Of a DNA stretch of 39,772 nucleotides, positions 10,245-17,293 are shown one piece after another. Within the stretch, counting starts at the first letter, position 1, and every line of letters starts with the position of its first letter. The stretch is from CAZNPW01 sp964575185 (GTDB lineage Bacteria > Pseudomonadota > Alphaproteobacteria > Rhodobacterales > Rhodobacteraceae): the NCBI GenBank assembly GCA_964575185.1, contig CAZNPW010000027.1:1-39772 (forward strand), read 5' to 3'. Below the pieces are notes generated by a model. That model was given only the letters and a program-made list of their open reading frames with translations. It ran no database searches and was not told the origin of the DNA. A program made the translations under genes and the position numbers.

Positions 10245-10556
10245 ATGACACCACCGGCGGAATGCGAGACGATGGCGGACATCCGGGCGGGCATCGACGC
10301 GCTGGACGAAGAGCTCGTGCGGCTGTTCGCGCAGCGCGCGGCCTACATCGACCGCGCGGCGCAGATCAAGGCGCGCGACGACCTGCCGGCCCGGATCGAC
10401 AGCCGCGTGGAGGAGGTGGTGGCCAACGTGCGGCGGCATGCCGAAACCTACGGGCTGCCGCCGGACCTGGTGGAAAAGCTGTGGCGCAGGCTGATCGACT
10501 GGTCGATCGCGCGCGAGGAAAGCCGGCTCGGCCCGGATTCGCTGCGGAAGGGATGA
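10245..10556 (+). CDS. AroQ-fold chorismate mutase (PchB-like)
   Basis: The 103-residue all-helical protein matches the AroQ fold, which converts chorismate to prephenate (or, in PchB, isochorismate to salicylate and pyruvate). The residues expected to bind the carboxylates, Arg14, Arg31 and Lys42, fall at the same numbers I recall for Pseudomonas PchB, and the N-terminal pattern TPxxC...ADIRxxID is also PchB-like. The position of the catalytic Gln90 appears to hold Glu91. It sits between fhs and folD, overlapping the alternative folD start, which is odd for an aromatic-biosynthesis gene. Chorismate mutase is the safer call; lyase activity cannot be excluded. Confidence 0.8.
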   Translation: MTPPAECETMADIRAGIDALDEELVRLFAQRAAYIDRAAQIKARDDLPARIDSRVEEVVANVRRHAETYGLPPDLVEKLWRRLIDWSIAREESRLGPDSLRKG

Positions 10557-10558
10557 CC

Positions 10559-11434
10559 ATGGCGGGAGTGATCGACGGCAAGGCCTTTGCGGCCCGGGTC
10601 CGGGGGCAGGTGGCGGCGCATGTCGCGGGGCTGCCGTTCAGGCCGGGCCTCGCGGTCGTTCTGGTGGGCGAGGATCCCGCGAGCCAGGTCTACGTCCGCA
10701 ACAAGCACGCGGCGACGGTCGAGGCCGGGATGTCATCTTTCGAACATCGCCTGCCTGCGGACACGCCCGAAGCGGCGCTGCTGGCGCTGATCGACCGGCT
10801 GAACACCGACCCGGAGGTGCACGGGATTCTCGTGCAGTTGCCGCTGCCCCGGCACATCGACGGCGATCTCGTCATCAACCGGATCGCCCCGGCCAAGGAC
10901 GTCGACGGCTTTCACATTTCGAACGTGGGGCTGCTCGGCACCGGGCAGAAGGGCATGGTCCCCTGCACCCCGCTCGGCTGCCTGATGCTGCTGCGCGACC
11001 GGCACGGGTCGCTCGCCGGGATGACGGCGGTGGTGGTGGGGCGGAGCAACATCGTGGGCAAGCCGATGGCGCAGCTGCTGCTGGGCGACAGCTGCACCGT
11101 CACCATCGCGCATTCGCGGACGCGCGACCTGGCGCAGGTGTGCCGGCAGGCCGACATCCTGGTCGCCGCGGTGGGGCGGGCGGAGATGATCACCGGCGAC
11201 ATGGTGAAGCCGGGGGCGACGGTGATCGACGTGGGGATTAACCGCGTCACCCGAGACGGCAAGGCCAGGCTGGTCGGCGACGTCGATTTCGCCAGCGCGT
11301 CGCAGGTCGCCGGGGCGATCACGCCGGTGCCGGGCGGGGTCGGGCCGATGACCATCGCCTGCCTTCTGGCCAACACGCTGACCGCCGCCTGCCGCGCGCA
11401 CGGCCTGCCGGAGCCGCAGGGCCTGACCGCCTAG
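10559..11434 (+). CDS. folD: Bifunctional methylene-THF dehydrogenase/methenyl-THF cyclohydrolase FolD
   Basis: FolD interconverts 5,10-methylene-THF and 10-formyl-THF through methenyl-THF, using NADP. The 291-residue product has the catalytic Tyr45 and Lys49 (YVRNK), the KDVDGFH signature, the Rossmann segment GRSNIVGKP and the C-terminal TPVPGGVGPMT motif. ATG 10559 has AAGG at a good distance; ATG 10553 is an in-frame alternative that would overlap the previous stop as ATGA. The gene converges with pdeM, sharing the bases CTAG. With fhs it forms a complete formate/methylene-THF branch. Confidence 0.96.
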   Translation: MAGVIDGKAFAARVRGQVAAHVAGLPFRPGLAVVLVGEDPASQVYVRNKHAATVEAGMSSFEHRLPADTPEAALLALIDRLNTDPEVHGILVQLPLPRHIDGDLVINRIAPAKDVDGFHISNVGLLGTGQKGMVPCTPLGCLMLLRDRHGSLAGMTAVVVGRSNIVGKPMAQLLLGDSCTVTIAHSRTRDLAQVCRQADILVAAVGRAEMITGDMVKPGATVIDVGINRVTRDGKARLVGDVDFASASQVAGAITPVPGGVGPMTIACLLANTLTAACRAHGLPEPQGLTA

Positions 11435-12087
11435 GCGGCGCGCGGCAGCGGGCAGGGCAGGGCCTTCGCGCCGGTCAGGACGGCGACGGCACCCGGTGCC
11501 ATCAGCCCCGCCAGCGGCGGGGAGAGCGCGTCCATCCCGCCGGTATAGGCCCCGTAGGCGGGCAGGATCACGCGGGCACGGTCGATCAGGAAGCAGGGCC
11601 GCGCCATTCCGCGCAGCCGCAGCTTCGGGTGGTAATGCGCGGAGATCTCGGGGGTTTCGCGCGTCGCGACGTGGCGGCAGGCGACCTGCCCCACGGCGCA
11701 GTCGGCGACCCAGGTGCCGCCTGCGGCGACCGGGCCGGGGTCGTGATTTCCGGCGCACCAGACCCAGGCGCGCCCGGCCATCAGCCGCGTCAGGGTCAGC
11801 CGGTCGGACAGCGCCACGCCCTCCCAGGCCGCGCCGTCGTCGAAGCTGTCGCCCAGCGCCACCACCCGCCGGGGCGCGCAGGCGTCGACGTCGGCGGCGA
11901 GGCGCGCCAGCGTCTCGCGCGTCTCGTAGGGCGGCAGCAGGCTGCCGCCGCGCCGCGCGAGCCGTTCGGCCTTGCCGAGGTGCAGGTCGGCGACCAGCAG
12001 CACCCCCGCGCCGGGCGCGAGAAGCGCGCCCGAGGGCAGCGCGAGGAAGGCGATGCCGGCGAGCGTGAAGGCATGGGCGTTCTGCAT
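11431..12087 (-). CDS. pdeM: Ligase-associated DNA damage response endonuclease PdeM
   Basis: The 218-residue protein is a calcineurin-like metallophosphoesterase of the PdeM type, which belongs to a bacterial DNA repair set with an Lhr-type helicase, an ATP-dependent ligase and an exonuclease. Metal-binding motifs are complete: DLHLGK (Asp34, His36), GDSFDD (Asp80), GNHD (Asn114, His115) and HYH (His151, His153). The usual partners are not adjacent here: folD converges from one side and the carnitine operon lies upstream. The assignment is by family resemblance; another phosphodiesterase role is possible. Confidence 0.8.
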   Translation of the reverse strand: MQNAHAFTLAGIAFLALPSGALLAPGAGVLLVADLHLGKAERLARRGGSLLPPYETRETLARLAADVDACAPRRVVALGDSFDDGAAWEGVALSDRLTLTRLMAGRAWVWCAGNHDPGPVAAGGTWVADCAVGQVACRHVATRETPEISAHYHPKLRLRGMARPCFLIDRARVILPAYGAYTGGMDALSPPLAGLMAPGAVAVLTGAKALPCPLPRAA

Positions 12088-12122
12088 GCGTTCACGTTAG
12101 CGCAGCGCCCCGCGCCCGGCAA

Positions 12123-13280
12123 TCAGGCACCGAGCGGCCGGAGGAGATCGCGTGCGATGATGTGGCGCTGGATCTCCGACGTGCCGTCCCAGATCCGTTC
12201 GACCCGCGCATCGCGCCAGAAGCGTTCGAGCGGCAGGTCGTCCATCAGGCCCATGCCGCCGTGGACCTGGATCGCGCGGTCGGTGACGCGGGCGAGCATC
12301 TCGGTGGCGTAGAGCTTGGCCGACGCGATCTCGCGGTTGGCCGGAAGCCCCTGGTCGAGCCGCCAGGCCGAGGCCAGCGTCAGGTAGTCGGCGGCATCGA
12401 TTTCCGTAATCGAATCCGCAAGTTGGAAGCCGACCCCCTGGAAGCGGCCGATCGGCTGGCCGAACTGTTTCCGCTGCGCGGCGTAGGCGGTCATGATGTC
12501 CATCACCCGGCGGGCGCGGCCGACGCTCATCGTGGCGACGGTGATGCGGGTCGCGTAGAGCCAGGTGTTCATGACCGCGAAGCCGCCGTGGACCTCGCCG
12601 AGCACCTGGGCCGCGGGCAGGCGGCAGTCGTCGAACTCCAGCACCATGTTCTTGTAGCCGCGGTGGCTGACCGAGCGGTAGCCGTCGCGGATGGTGAAGC
12701 CGGGGGTGCCGCGGTCGACGAGGAAGGTGGTGATGCGCTTCTTGCCCGGGGCCGCGGGGTCCTCGCCCGTCGCCATGAAGACGATCACGAAATCAGCGTG
12801 TTCCGCGCCACTGATGAAGTGCTTGGTGCCGTTCAGCACCCAGTCGCCGCCGTCTTCGCGCGCGGTCGCCTGCATTCCGCGGATGTCGCTTCCCGCGCCG
12901 GGTTCGGTCATGGCGAGCGCGTCCATCCGCTCGCCCCGGACGGCGGGCTTGAGGTAGCGGTCGATCTGGTCGCCCTGGCAGGCCATCAGGATGTTCTGCG
13001 GGCGGCCGAAGAAATGGGTCAGCGCCATCGAGCCGCGGCCGAGCTCGCGTTCGACAAGGGCGAAGTCGACATGGCCGAGACCCGCGCCGCCGACGGATTC
13101 GGGGAAGTTGCAGGCGTAGAAGCCGAGCTCGCGCGTCTTGCGCTTGATCTCCTCTGCGATGTCGGGGGGCACCTCGCCGGTGCGTTCGACCAGAGCTTCG
13201 TGCGGATAGATTTCCGTTTCGACAAAGCTGCGCACGGTCGCAACGATCATCTCCTGTTCGGGGGTCAGGCCGAAGTTCAT
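12123..13280 (-). CDS. Acyl-CoA dehydrogenase of the carnitine operon
   Basis: The 385-residue flavoprotein has the ACAD fold: a helical N-terminus, the MTEPGAGSD FAD-binding segment near residue 130, GTKHFISGAEHAD, and a C-terminal RVERIWDGTSEIQRHIIARDLL. In MCAD-type enzymes a catalytic Glu occupies the position that is Asp here (IWDG). The start codon overlaps the end of the dehydrogenase-thioesterase gene as ATGA, so it is translationally coupled to carnitine catabolism. A substrate such as a gamma-butyrobetainyl- or other short acyl-CoA would fit the context, but is inferred. The downstream neighbour pdeM is 35 bases away. Confidence 0.88.
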   Translation of the reverse strand: MNFGLTPEQEMIVATVRSFVETEIYPHEALVERTGEVPPDIAEEIKRKTRELGFYACNFPESVGGAGLGHVDFALVERELGRGSMALTHFFGRPQNILMACQGDQIDRYLKPAVRGERMDALAMTEPGAGSDIRGMQATAREDGGDWVLNGTKHFISGAEHADFVIVFMATGEDPAAPGKKRITTFLVDRGTPGFTIRDGYRSVSHRGYKNMVLEFDDCRLPAAQVLGEVHGGFAVMNTWLYATRITVATMSVGRARRVMDIMTAYAAQRKQFGQPIGRFQGVGFQLADSITEIDAADYLTLASAWRLDQGLPANREIASAKLYATEMLARVTDRAIQVHGGMGLMDDLPLERFWRDARVERIWDGTSEIQRHIIARDLLRPLGA

Positions 13281-14701
13281 GGCCGCTGCCCGACGTGGCG
13301 GCCGGCCGCGGCCGGGATGGCGTCGCGCGGCATGGCGGCGACGCGTGCGAGGATGTGCGCGGGGGCCGCGACCGTGCGGCCGGCGGCCATGTCGACATGG
13401 AGGAGAATCTGTTCCACCGTCGCAACTTCCGCGCCGTCCTTGAGAATTCGCACGAAGACGTGGATGCGCTTGTCGTCGTGGCCGAGGACCTGGAGCGTGC
13501 CGGTGATGTGGTCGCCGACCTTCGCCTCGCCGAGGTGGCGGATGTGGGTCTCGGCGGTGTAGTAGCTGTGGCCGCCTTTCACGTAAGGAAGGTCCGCGCC
13601 GATGTGGCGGAGGAAGGCGTCGACCGTCTCGGAAGATGCGAAAAGATAACGGCTTTCGGTCATGTGGCCGTTGTAGTCGATCCAGCCGGGCAGGACCTGC
13701 ATCCGGGCGAACTCCACCGGACCTTGCGCAAAGGGGGTTTCGCGGCGGCGGGCGTCGTGGGCGTTCAGGACGCGGCCGGCGCCCCAGTCGCGTTCCTTTA
13801 GCGCGCGGAGGAAGCCCACGAGGTTGCGGTCGCGGATGCGTTCCAGTTCGCGGATGGAATGCGCGCCGGACTGCGCGTCGGACTGGCCGGCGATGAGGTC
13901 GACGAGGCTGTCGTTGAACGCGGGCACGTCGGTGAGTCTGGTCCAAGGTGCTGATAAGTAAGGCCCGAACTGGGCCATGAAGTGCTTCATCCCGGCCTCG
14001 CCGCCGGCGATGCGGTAGGTCTCGAACAGGCCCATCTGGCCCCAGCGCAGGCCGAAGCCCATGCGGATGGCGTCGTCGATCTCCTCGGTCGTGGCGATGC
14101 CGTCCTTGACCAGCCAGAGGGCCTCGCGCCAGACGGCCTCGAGGAAGCGGTCGGCGATGTGGGCGTCGATTTCCTTGCGGATGTGGAGCGGGAACATGCC
14201 CACGGAGGTGAGGATTTCCTTCGCGCGGTCAATGACTTGGGGGTCGGAAGCGGGGGAGGGGACGATCTCGGCCAGGGGCAGGAGGTAGACGGGGTTGAAG
14301 GGGTGGGCGACGAAGATCGTGGCGGGGTCGGCGGCACCCTGCTGCAGCCCGGACGGCCTGAAGCCGGAGGTGCTGCTGCCGATCGGCACGCGGGGGGCGG
14401 ATTGCTGCACCTGGGCGAAGATGCGGTGTTTCAGCGCGAGGTTCTCGGAGACGGATTCCTGAATGTAATCAGCGCCTTCCACCGCCTCGGTGATGCTGCC
14501 GGCGATGGTCAGCCGGCCTTCGGCGGGCATCGGGCCGTCGCTGAGCGCGGGCAGCGCGGCGCGGGCGTTGGCCAGGACTTCGGCCACCTTGCGGCCCGCC
14601 TGGGGGTCGGGGTCGTAGACCGCCACGTCCCATCCGTTCAGGAGGAACCGCGCGGCCCAGCCGCCGCCGATGACCCCGCCGCCGATCAGTGCCGCCTTCA
14701 T
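13277..14701 (-). CDS. lcdH: L-carnitine 3-dehydrogenase fused to betainyl-CoA thioesterase
   Basis: The enzyme oxidises L-carnitine to 3-dehydrocarnitine with NAD; the fused domain is expected to hydrolyse betainyl-CoA to glycine betaine. Of 474 residues, about 1-320 are a hydroxyacyl-CoA-dehydrogenase-type unit with GGGVIGGGW (7-15), Asp30 at the end of beta2 (NAD preference), and His133 plus Glu145 as the catalytic pair in AHPFNP. Residues about 325-474 form a hotdog 4HBT domain with PGWIDYNGHMTESRY holding the catalytic Asp. The two activities and the adjacent BKACE gene match known bacterial carnitine-degradation clusters. Five 11-bp tandem repeats lie directly before its start codon. 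Confidence 0.9.
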   Translation of the reverse strand: MKAALIGGGVIGGGWAARFLLNGWDVAVYDPDPQAGRKVAEVLANARAALPALSDGPMPAEGRLTIAGSITEAVEGADYIQESVSENLALKHRIFAQVQQSAPRVPIGSSTSGFRPSGLQQGAADPATIFVAHPFNPVYLLPLAEIVPSPASDPQVIDRAKEILTSVGMFPLHIRKEIDAHIADRFLEAVWREALWLVKDGIATTEEIDDAIRMGFGLRWGQMGLFETYRIAGGEAGMKHFMAQFGPYLSAPWTRLTDVPAFNDSLVDLIAGQSDAQSGAHSIRELERIRDRNLVGFLRALKERDWGAGRVLNAHDARRRETPFAQGPVEFARMQVLPGWIDYNGHMTESRYLFASSETVDAFLRHIGADLPYVKGGHSYYTAETHIRHLGEAKVGDHITGTLQVLGHDDKRIHVFVRILKDGAEVATVEQILLHVDMAAGRTVAAPAHILARVAAMPRDAIPAAAGRHVGQRP

Positions 14702-14706
14702 TTTCC

Positions 14707-14761
14707 CGCTGTCTTCCCTGCGTCTTCTTTGCGTCTTCCAAGCGTCTTCCGATTGTCTTCC
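14707..14761 (-). repeat. Five contiguous 11-bp tandem repeats before lcdH
   Basis: Read on the minus strand, five units start with GGAAGAC (one AGAAGAC) followed by four variable bases: 14751-14761, 14740-14750, 14729-14739, 14718-14728 and 14707-14717. GAAGAC recurs at exactly 11-bp steps. A sixth decayed unit (GGAAAATGAAG) covers the start codon itself. The array fills the leader between the lipocalin gene and lcdH. Confidence 0.9.
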
Positions 14762-14773
14762 ATTCACCCCTGC

Positions 14774-14800
14774 GGGCGCGCAACGGCCCGGGCGCGCAAC
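14774..14800. repeat. Direct repeat of GGGCGCGCAAC
   Basis: Two identical 11-base copies lie at 14774-14784 and 14790-14800, 16 bases apart start to start, between the lipocalin stop codon and the 11-bp tandem array. Function unknown; possible protein binding site or decayed repeat. Confidence 0.6.
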
Positions 14801-14802
14801 CC

Positions 14803-15324
14803 CTAGCCTTGCGGGGTCCGTTGCAGGGCCGCGACGTCGTAGCCGTTTGCGCGGAACACGTCCTCGGCGCGGTCGATCTCGCCCGGCGTCATCCGCCGGT
14901 CGCGGTGCAGCACGAAGCCCGAGGCGCGCCAGCGGTCGCCGAGGATCAGCGTCCGCCCGCCGTCGGCCACGTCGAGCACGATCAGGTTGCCCGGGAAGGG
15001 CACCCCGTCGAGGTTCACGCGGAGCTGGCCCGGGGCCTTGACCGTCGCGGTGCCCGCGATCTGCTCCACCTTGCCGCCGCGGGTGCACTGGTTCAGCACC
15101 GCGATCGACCCGTCGGCCTGGGGCGTGTAGGTCGCCTGCGTCCGCGTGCAGCCGCGGTTGAAGCCGGTGGGCATCGCCGCGATCTCGTACCAGGTGCCCG
15201 CGATGCTGCGGAAGTCGATGTCGCGCGCGACCTGGCCCTGCAGGTAGAGGTAGCGCGACGAGGGCTGGTTGAGCGGCGCGCAGGCGGCGAGCGCCAGCAG
15301 GGCAAACGGGAGCAGTCGGGTCAT
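14803..15324 (-). CDS. Lipocalin-family lipoprotein (Blc-like)
   Basis: The 173-residue protein has a lipoprotein signal ending LAAC with Cys15, and then the lipocalin signature GTWYEIAAMPTGFNRGC; the C-terminal helix (ITPGEID-like MTPGEIDRAEDVF) is also typical of Blc. Bacterial lipocalins are outer-membrane-anchored beta-barrels that bind lipids or hydrophobic ligands. Its start overlaps the BKACE stop as ATGA, so it is translated within the carnitine operon. Binding of acyl-carnitines or long-chain quaternary amines would be a reasonable but untested idea. Two extra cysteines (GCTRTQ and NQCTRG) may form a disulfide. Confidence 0.88.
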   Translation of the reverse strand: MTRLLPFALLALAACAPLNQPSSRYLYLQGQVARDIDFRSIAGTWYEIAAMPTGFNRGCTRTQATYTPQADGSIAVLNQCTRGGKVEQIAGTATVKAPGQLRVNLDGVPFPGNLIVLDVADGGRTLILGDRWRASGFVLHRDRRMTPGEIDRAEDVFRANGYDVAALQRTPQG

Positions 15325-16229
15325 GCGGGCGCCCTTTTCGTCAGCTGCAGCCTGGCGCGGACCTCGGCCGGGGAGAGGACGCGCGCGCCCATCTGCGTGA
15401 TGATGCCTGCCGCACGTTCCACGAGTTGCGCGTTGGTGGCAAGGACGCCCTTGTCGAGCCAGAGGTTGTCTTCCAGCCCCACGCGGACGTTGCCACCTGC
15501 GAGCATGGCGGCGGCGACGTAGGCCATCTGGTTGCGCCCGATGGAAAAGGCGCTGAAGTGCCAGCCCCGGGGCACGTTGTTGACCATGGCCATGAAGGTG
15601 TTCAGGTCGTCGGGCGCGCCCCAGGGCACGCCCATGCAGAGCTGGACGAGGACGGGGTCGGGGATGATGCCCTCGCTGACCAGTTGCTTCGCGAGCCAGA
15701 GGTGGCCGGTGTCGAAGGCCTCGATCTCGATGCGCGCGCCCGCGGCGACCATCCGCGCGGCCATGTCGCGCAGGAGGCCGGGAGTGTTGACCATCACGTA
15801 GTCGGCCTCGGCGAAGTTCATCGTGCCGCAGTCGAGCGTGCAGATTTCCGGGCGGCAGTCGACGACGTGCTGCACGCGGGCGGCGGCGCCGGCCATGTCG
15901 GACTTGGCCGACATGCGGTCCATCGCCTCGGTGCCGTCGAAGAGCAGGTCGCCGCCCATGCCCGCGGTGAGGTTCAGCACCACGTCGGTATCGGCGGCGC
16001 GGATGCGGTCGGTCAGCTCGCGGTAGAGCTTGAGGTCGCGCGAGGGCCTGCCGGTCACGGGGTCGCGGACGTGGCAGTGGACGATGGCGGCACCCGCCTT
16101 GGCGGCGGCGATGGCGCTGTCGGCGATCTGTTGCGGCGACCGGGGGACGTGCGGCGAGCGGTCCTGCGTGCCGCCCGAGCCGGTGACGGCACAGGTGATG
16201 AAGACCTCGCGGTTCATGGTCAGCGGCAT
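15321..16229 (-). CDS. BKACE enzyme, probable 3-dehydrocarnitine cleavage enzyme
   Basis: BKACE (DUF849, Kce-like) enzymes condense a beta-keto acid with acetyl-CoA and cleave it. With dehydrocarnitine the products are betainyl-CoA and acetoacetate, which fits the fused thioesterase encoded downstream. The 302-residue TIM-barrel protein has the zinc motif HCHVRDP with His51 and His53, and the ITCAVTGSGG start of the family. GGGGAGG lies about six bases before ATG 16229; GTG 16235 is an in-frame alternative. It is the first gene of the minus-strand carnitine operon. The substrate call is based on neighbours, not on specificity residues. Confidence 0.88.
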   Translation of the reverse strand: MPLTMNREVFITCAVTGSGGTQDRSPHVPRSPQQIADSAIAAAKAGAAIVHCHVRDPVTGRPSRDLKLYRELTDRIRAADTDVVLNLTAGMGGDLLFDGTEAMDRMSAKSDMAGAAARVQHVVDCRPEICTLDCGTMNFAEADYVMVNTPGLLRDMAARMVAAGARIEIEAFDTGHLWLAKQLVSEGIIPDPVLVQLCMGVPWGAPDDLNTFMAMVNNVPRGWHFSAFSIGRNQMAYVAAAMLAGGNVRVGLEDNLWLDKGVLATNAQLVERAAGIITQMGARVLSPAEVRARLQLTKRAPA

Positions 16230-16321
16230 GGGCACCCTCCCCTTCGTGGCGCGACACTAGCCGGGCCGCGCGGGGCGCGTCACGCCAAACCCGCCGTGCC
16301 GGTGCCGGAAAGCGGCGGCGG

Positions 16322-17293
16322 TCAGGCGCCCTGGTGGAGGACGATCTGCTTCCAGATGGCGGTTTCGTCGGTGAGCGTGTGCTCGCGGCGCAGGCCCCAG
16401 GGGCCGAACTCGGCGTGGGTGATCCCCAGGACGTAGACCATGGCCCCGGTCGGTGCGCCGAAGGCGCCCCAGCCGGAATGGCGGCCGTAAAGGCTCCAGC
16501 GGAGGGCGGCGCGGGGGGGCATCAGGGGGTCGTCGCGGCCGATGACGTGGTGGATGGTGAAGGCCGCGTCGGGGAAGGCCGCGCGCAAGGGCATCCAGAA
16601 GCGGTCGGCGTCGGCGGGGCCGTGGCCGGTGACGTGGCCGGGGTAGTGCAGCGTCGCGGCGCGGTCGTAGACCCGGGGGATGGCGGCCATGTCGGCGGCC
16701 ATGATGCGGGTCAGGAGGTCGGCGAGCTGCTGCCCCCAGGCGTTGTCGTTGCCCTGCCCGGCGTAGGGGCCGGGGCGGTCGGTGGCGGGGGTCAGGGGCT
16801 TCACGCAGGCCTCCGGTCCGCCTTCGCGGGCGATCTGGTCGCGGGCGAAGTCGCGGGGGTCCCAGCCCATCTGGCGGACGATCGCGCCCTGGTCGCGGAC
16901 GAGCCATTCGTCGTCGATCACGTTGTCCCTGGCGTGGCAGTCGGCAAGGATGCGATACATCAGCCGCCTGCCCGTCGCCCGGCCATAGGCCCCGTCGCCC
17001 GCGTGGGTCGCGGTGGACAGGAGCCGGTGCGACGAGAGGAACCCGTCCTCGGCCGAGCCGGACCAGATGACGTCCTCGCCCAGGAGCGTGCGGTCGGGGA
17101 ACTCGGCCAAGGTCGCCATGGTCGCGGCGATGATGCCGCCGTTGCCGACGACCACGCTCGCGGGGGAGCGGACGACGATCTGCGGCGCGTAATGCCGGTG
17201 GAGCGTCGCGATGCCGCGGTCCTCCCAGATCTCCTTCGTGACGCCCAGGATGTAGTCGGGCAGGTCCTTCCAGCGGGGGTCGAAGCCTTTCAC
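16322..17293 (-). CDS. Two-domain SnoaL/NTF2-fold protein
   Basis: The 323-residue protein appears to be two NTF2-like domains in tandem. The first (about 1-150) starts with a helix around ILGVTKEIWEDRG followed by LHRHYAPQIVVRSP, and the second (about 185-323) has MAADMAAIPRVYDRAATLHYPGHVTGHG. Both patterns are typical of SnoaL-like polyketide-cyclase relatives, which isomerise, hydrolyse or dehydrate small molecules. The GTG start overlaps the end of the histidinol-dehydrogenase-family gene by four bases (GTGA), implying coupled translation. It is the last gene of the ABC-transporter operon. The reaction is unknown. Confidence 0.8.
   Translation of the reverse strand: MKGFDPRWKDLPDYILGVTKEIWEDRGIATLHRHYAPQIVVRSPASVVVGNGGIIAATMATLAEFPDRTLLGEDVIWSGSAEDGFLSSHRLLSTATHAGDGAYGRATGRRLMYRILADCHARDNVIDDEWLVRDQGAIVRQMGWDPRDFARDQIAREGGPEACVKPLTPATDRPGPYAGQGNDNAWGQQLADLLTRIMAADMAAIPRVYDRAATLHYPGHVTGHGPADADRFWMPLRAAFPDAAFTIHHVIGRDDPLMPPRAALRWSLYGRHSGWGAFGAPTGAMVYVLGITHAEFGPWGLRREHTLTDETAIWKQIVLHQGA

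Noticed and set aside
8502..10439. 645-codon minus-strand frame opposite fhs
   Set aside because: Shadow frame; fhs motifs on the plus strand are unmistakable.
14707..14761. Reading the 11-bp repeats as a CRISPR array
   Set aside because: Units are contiguous and only 11 bp long, with no spacers and no cas genes.
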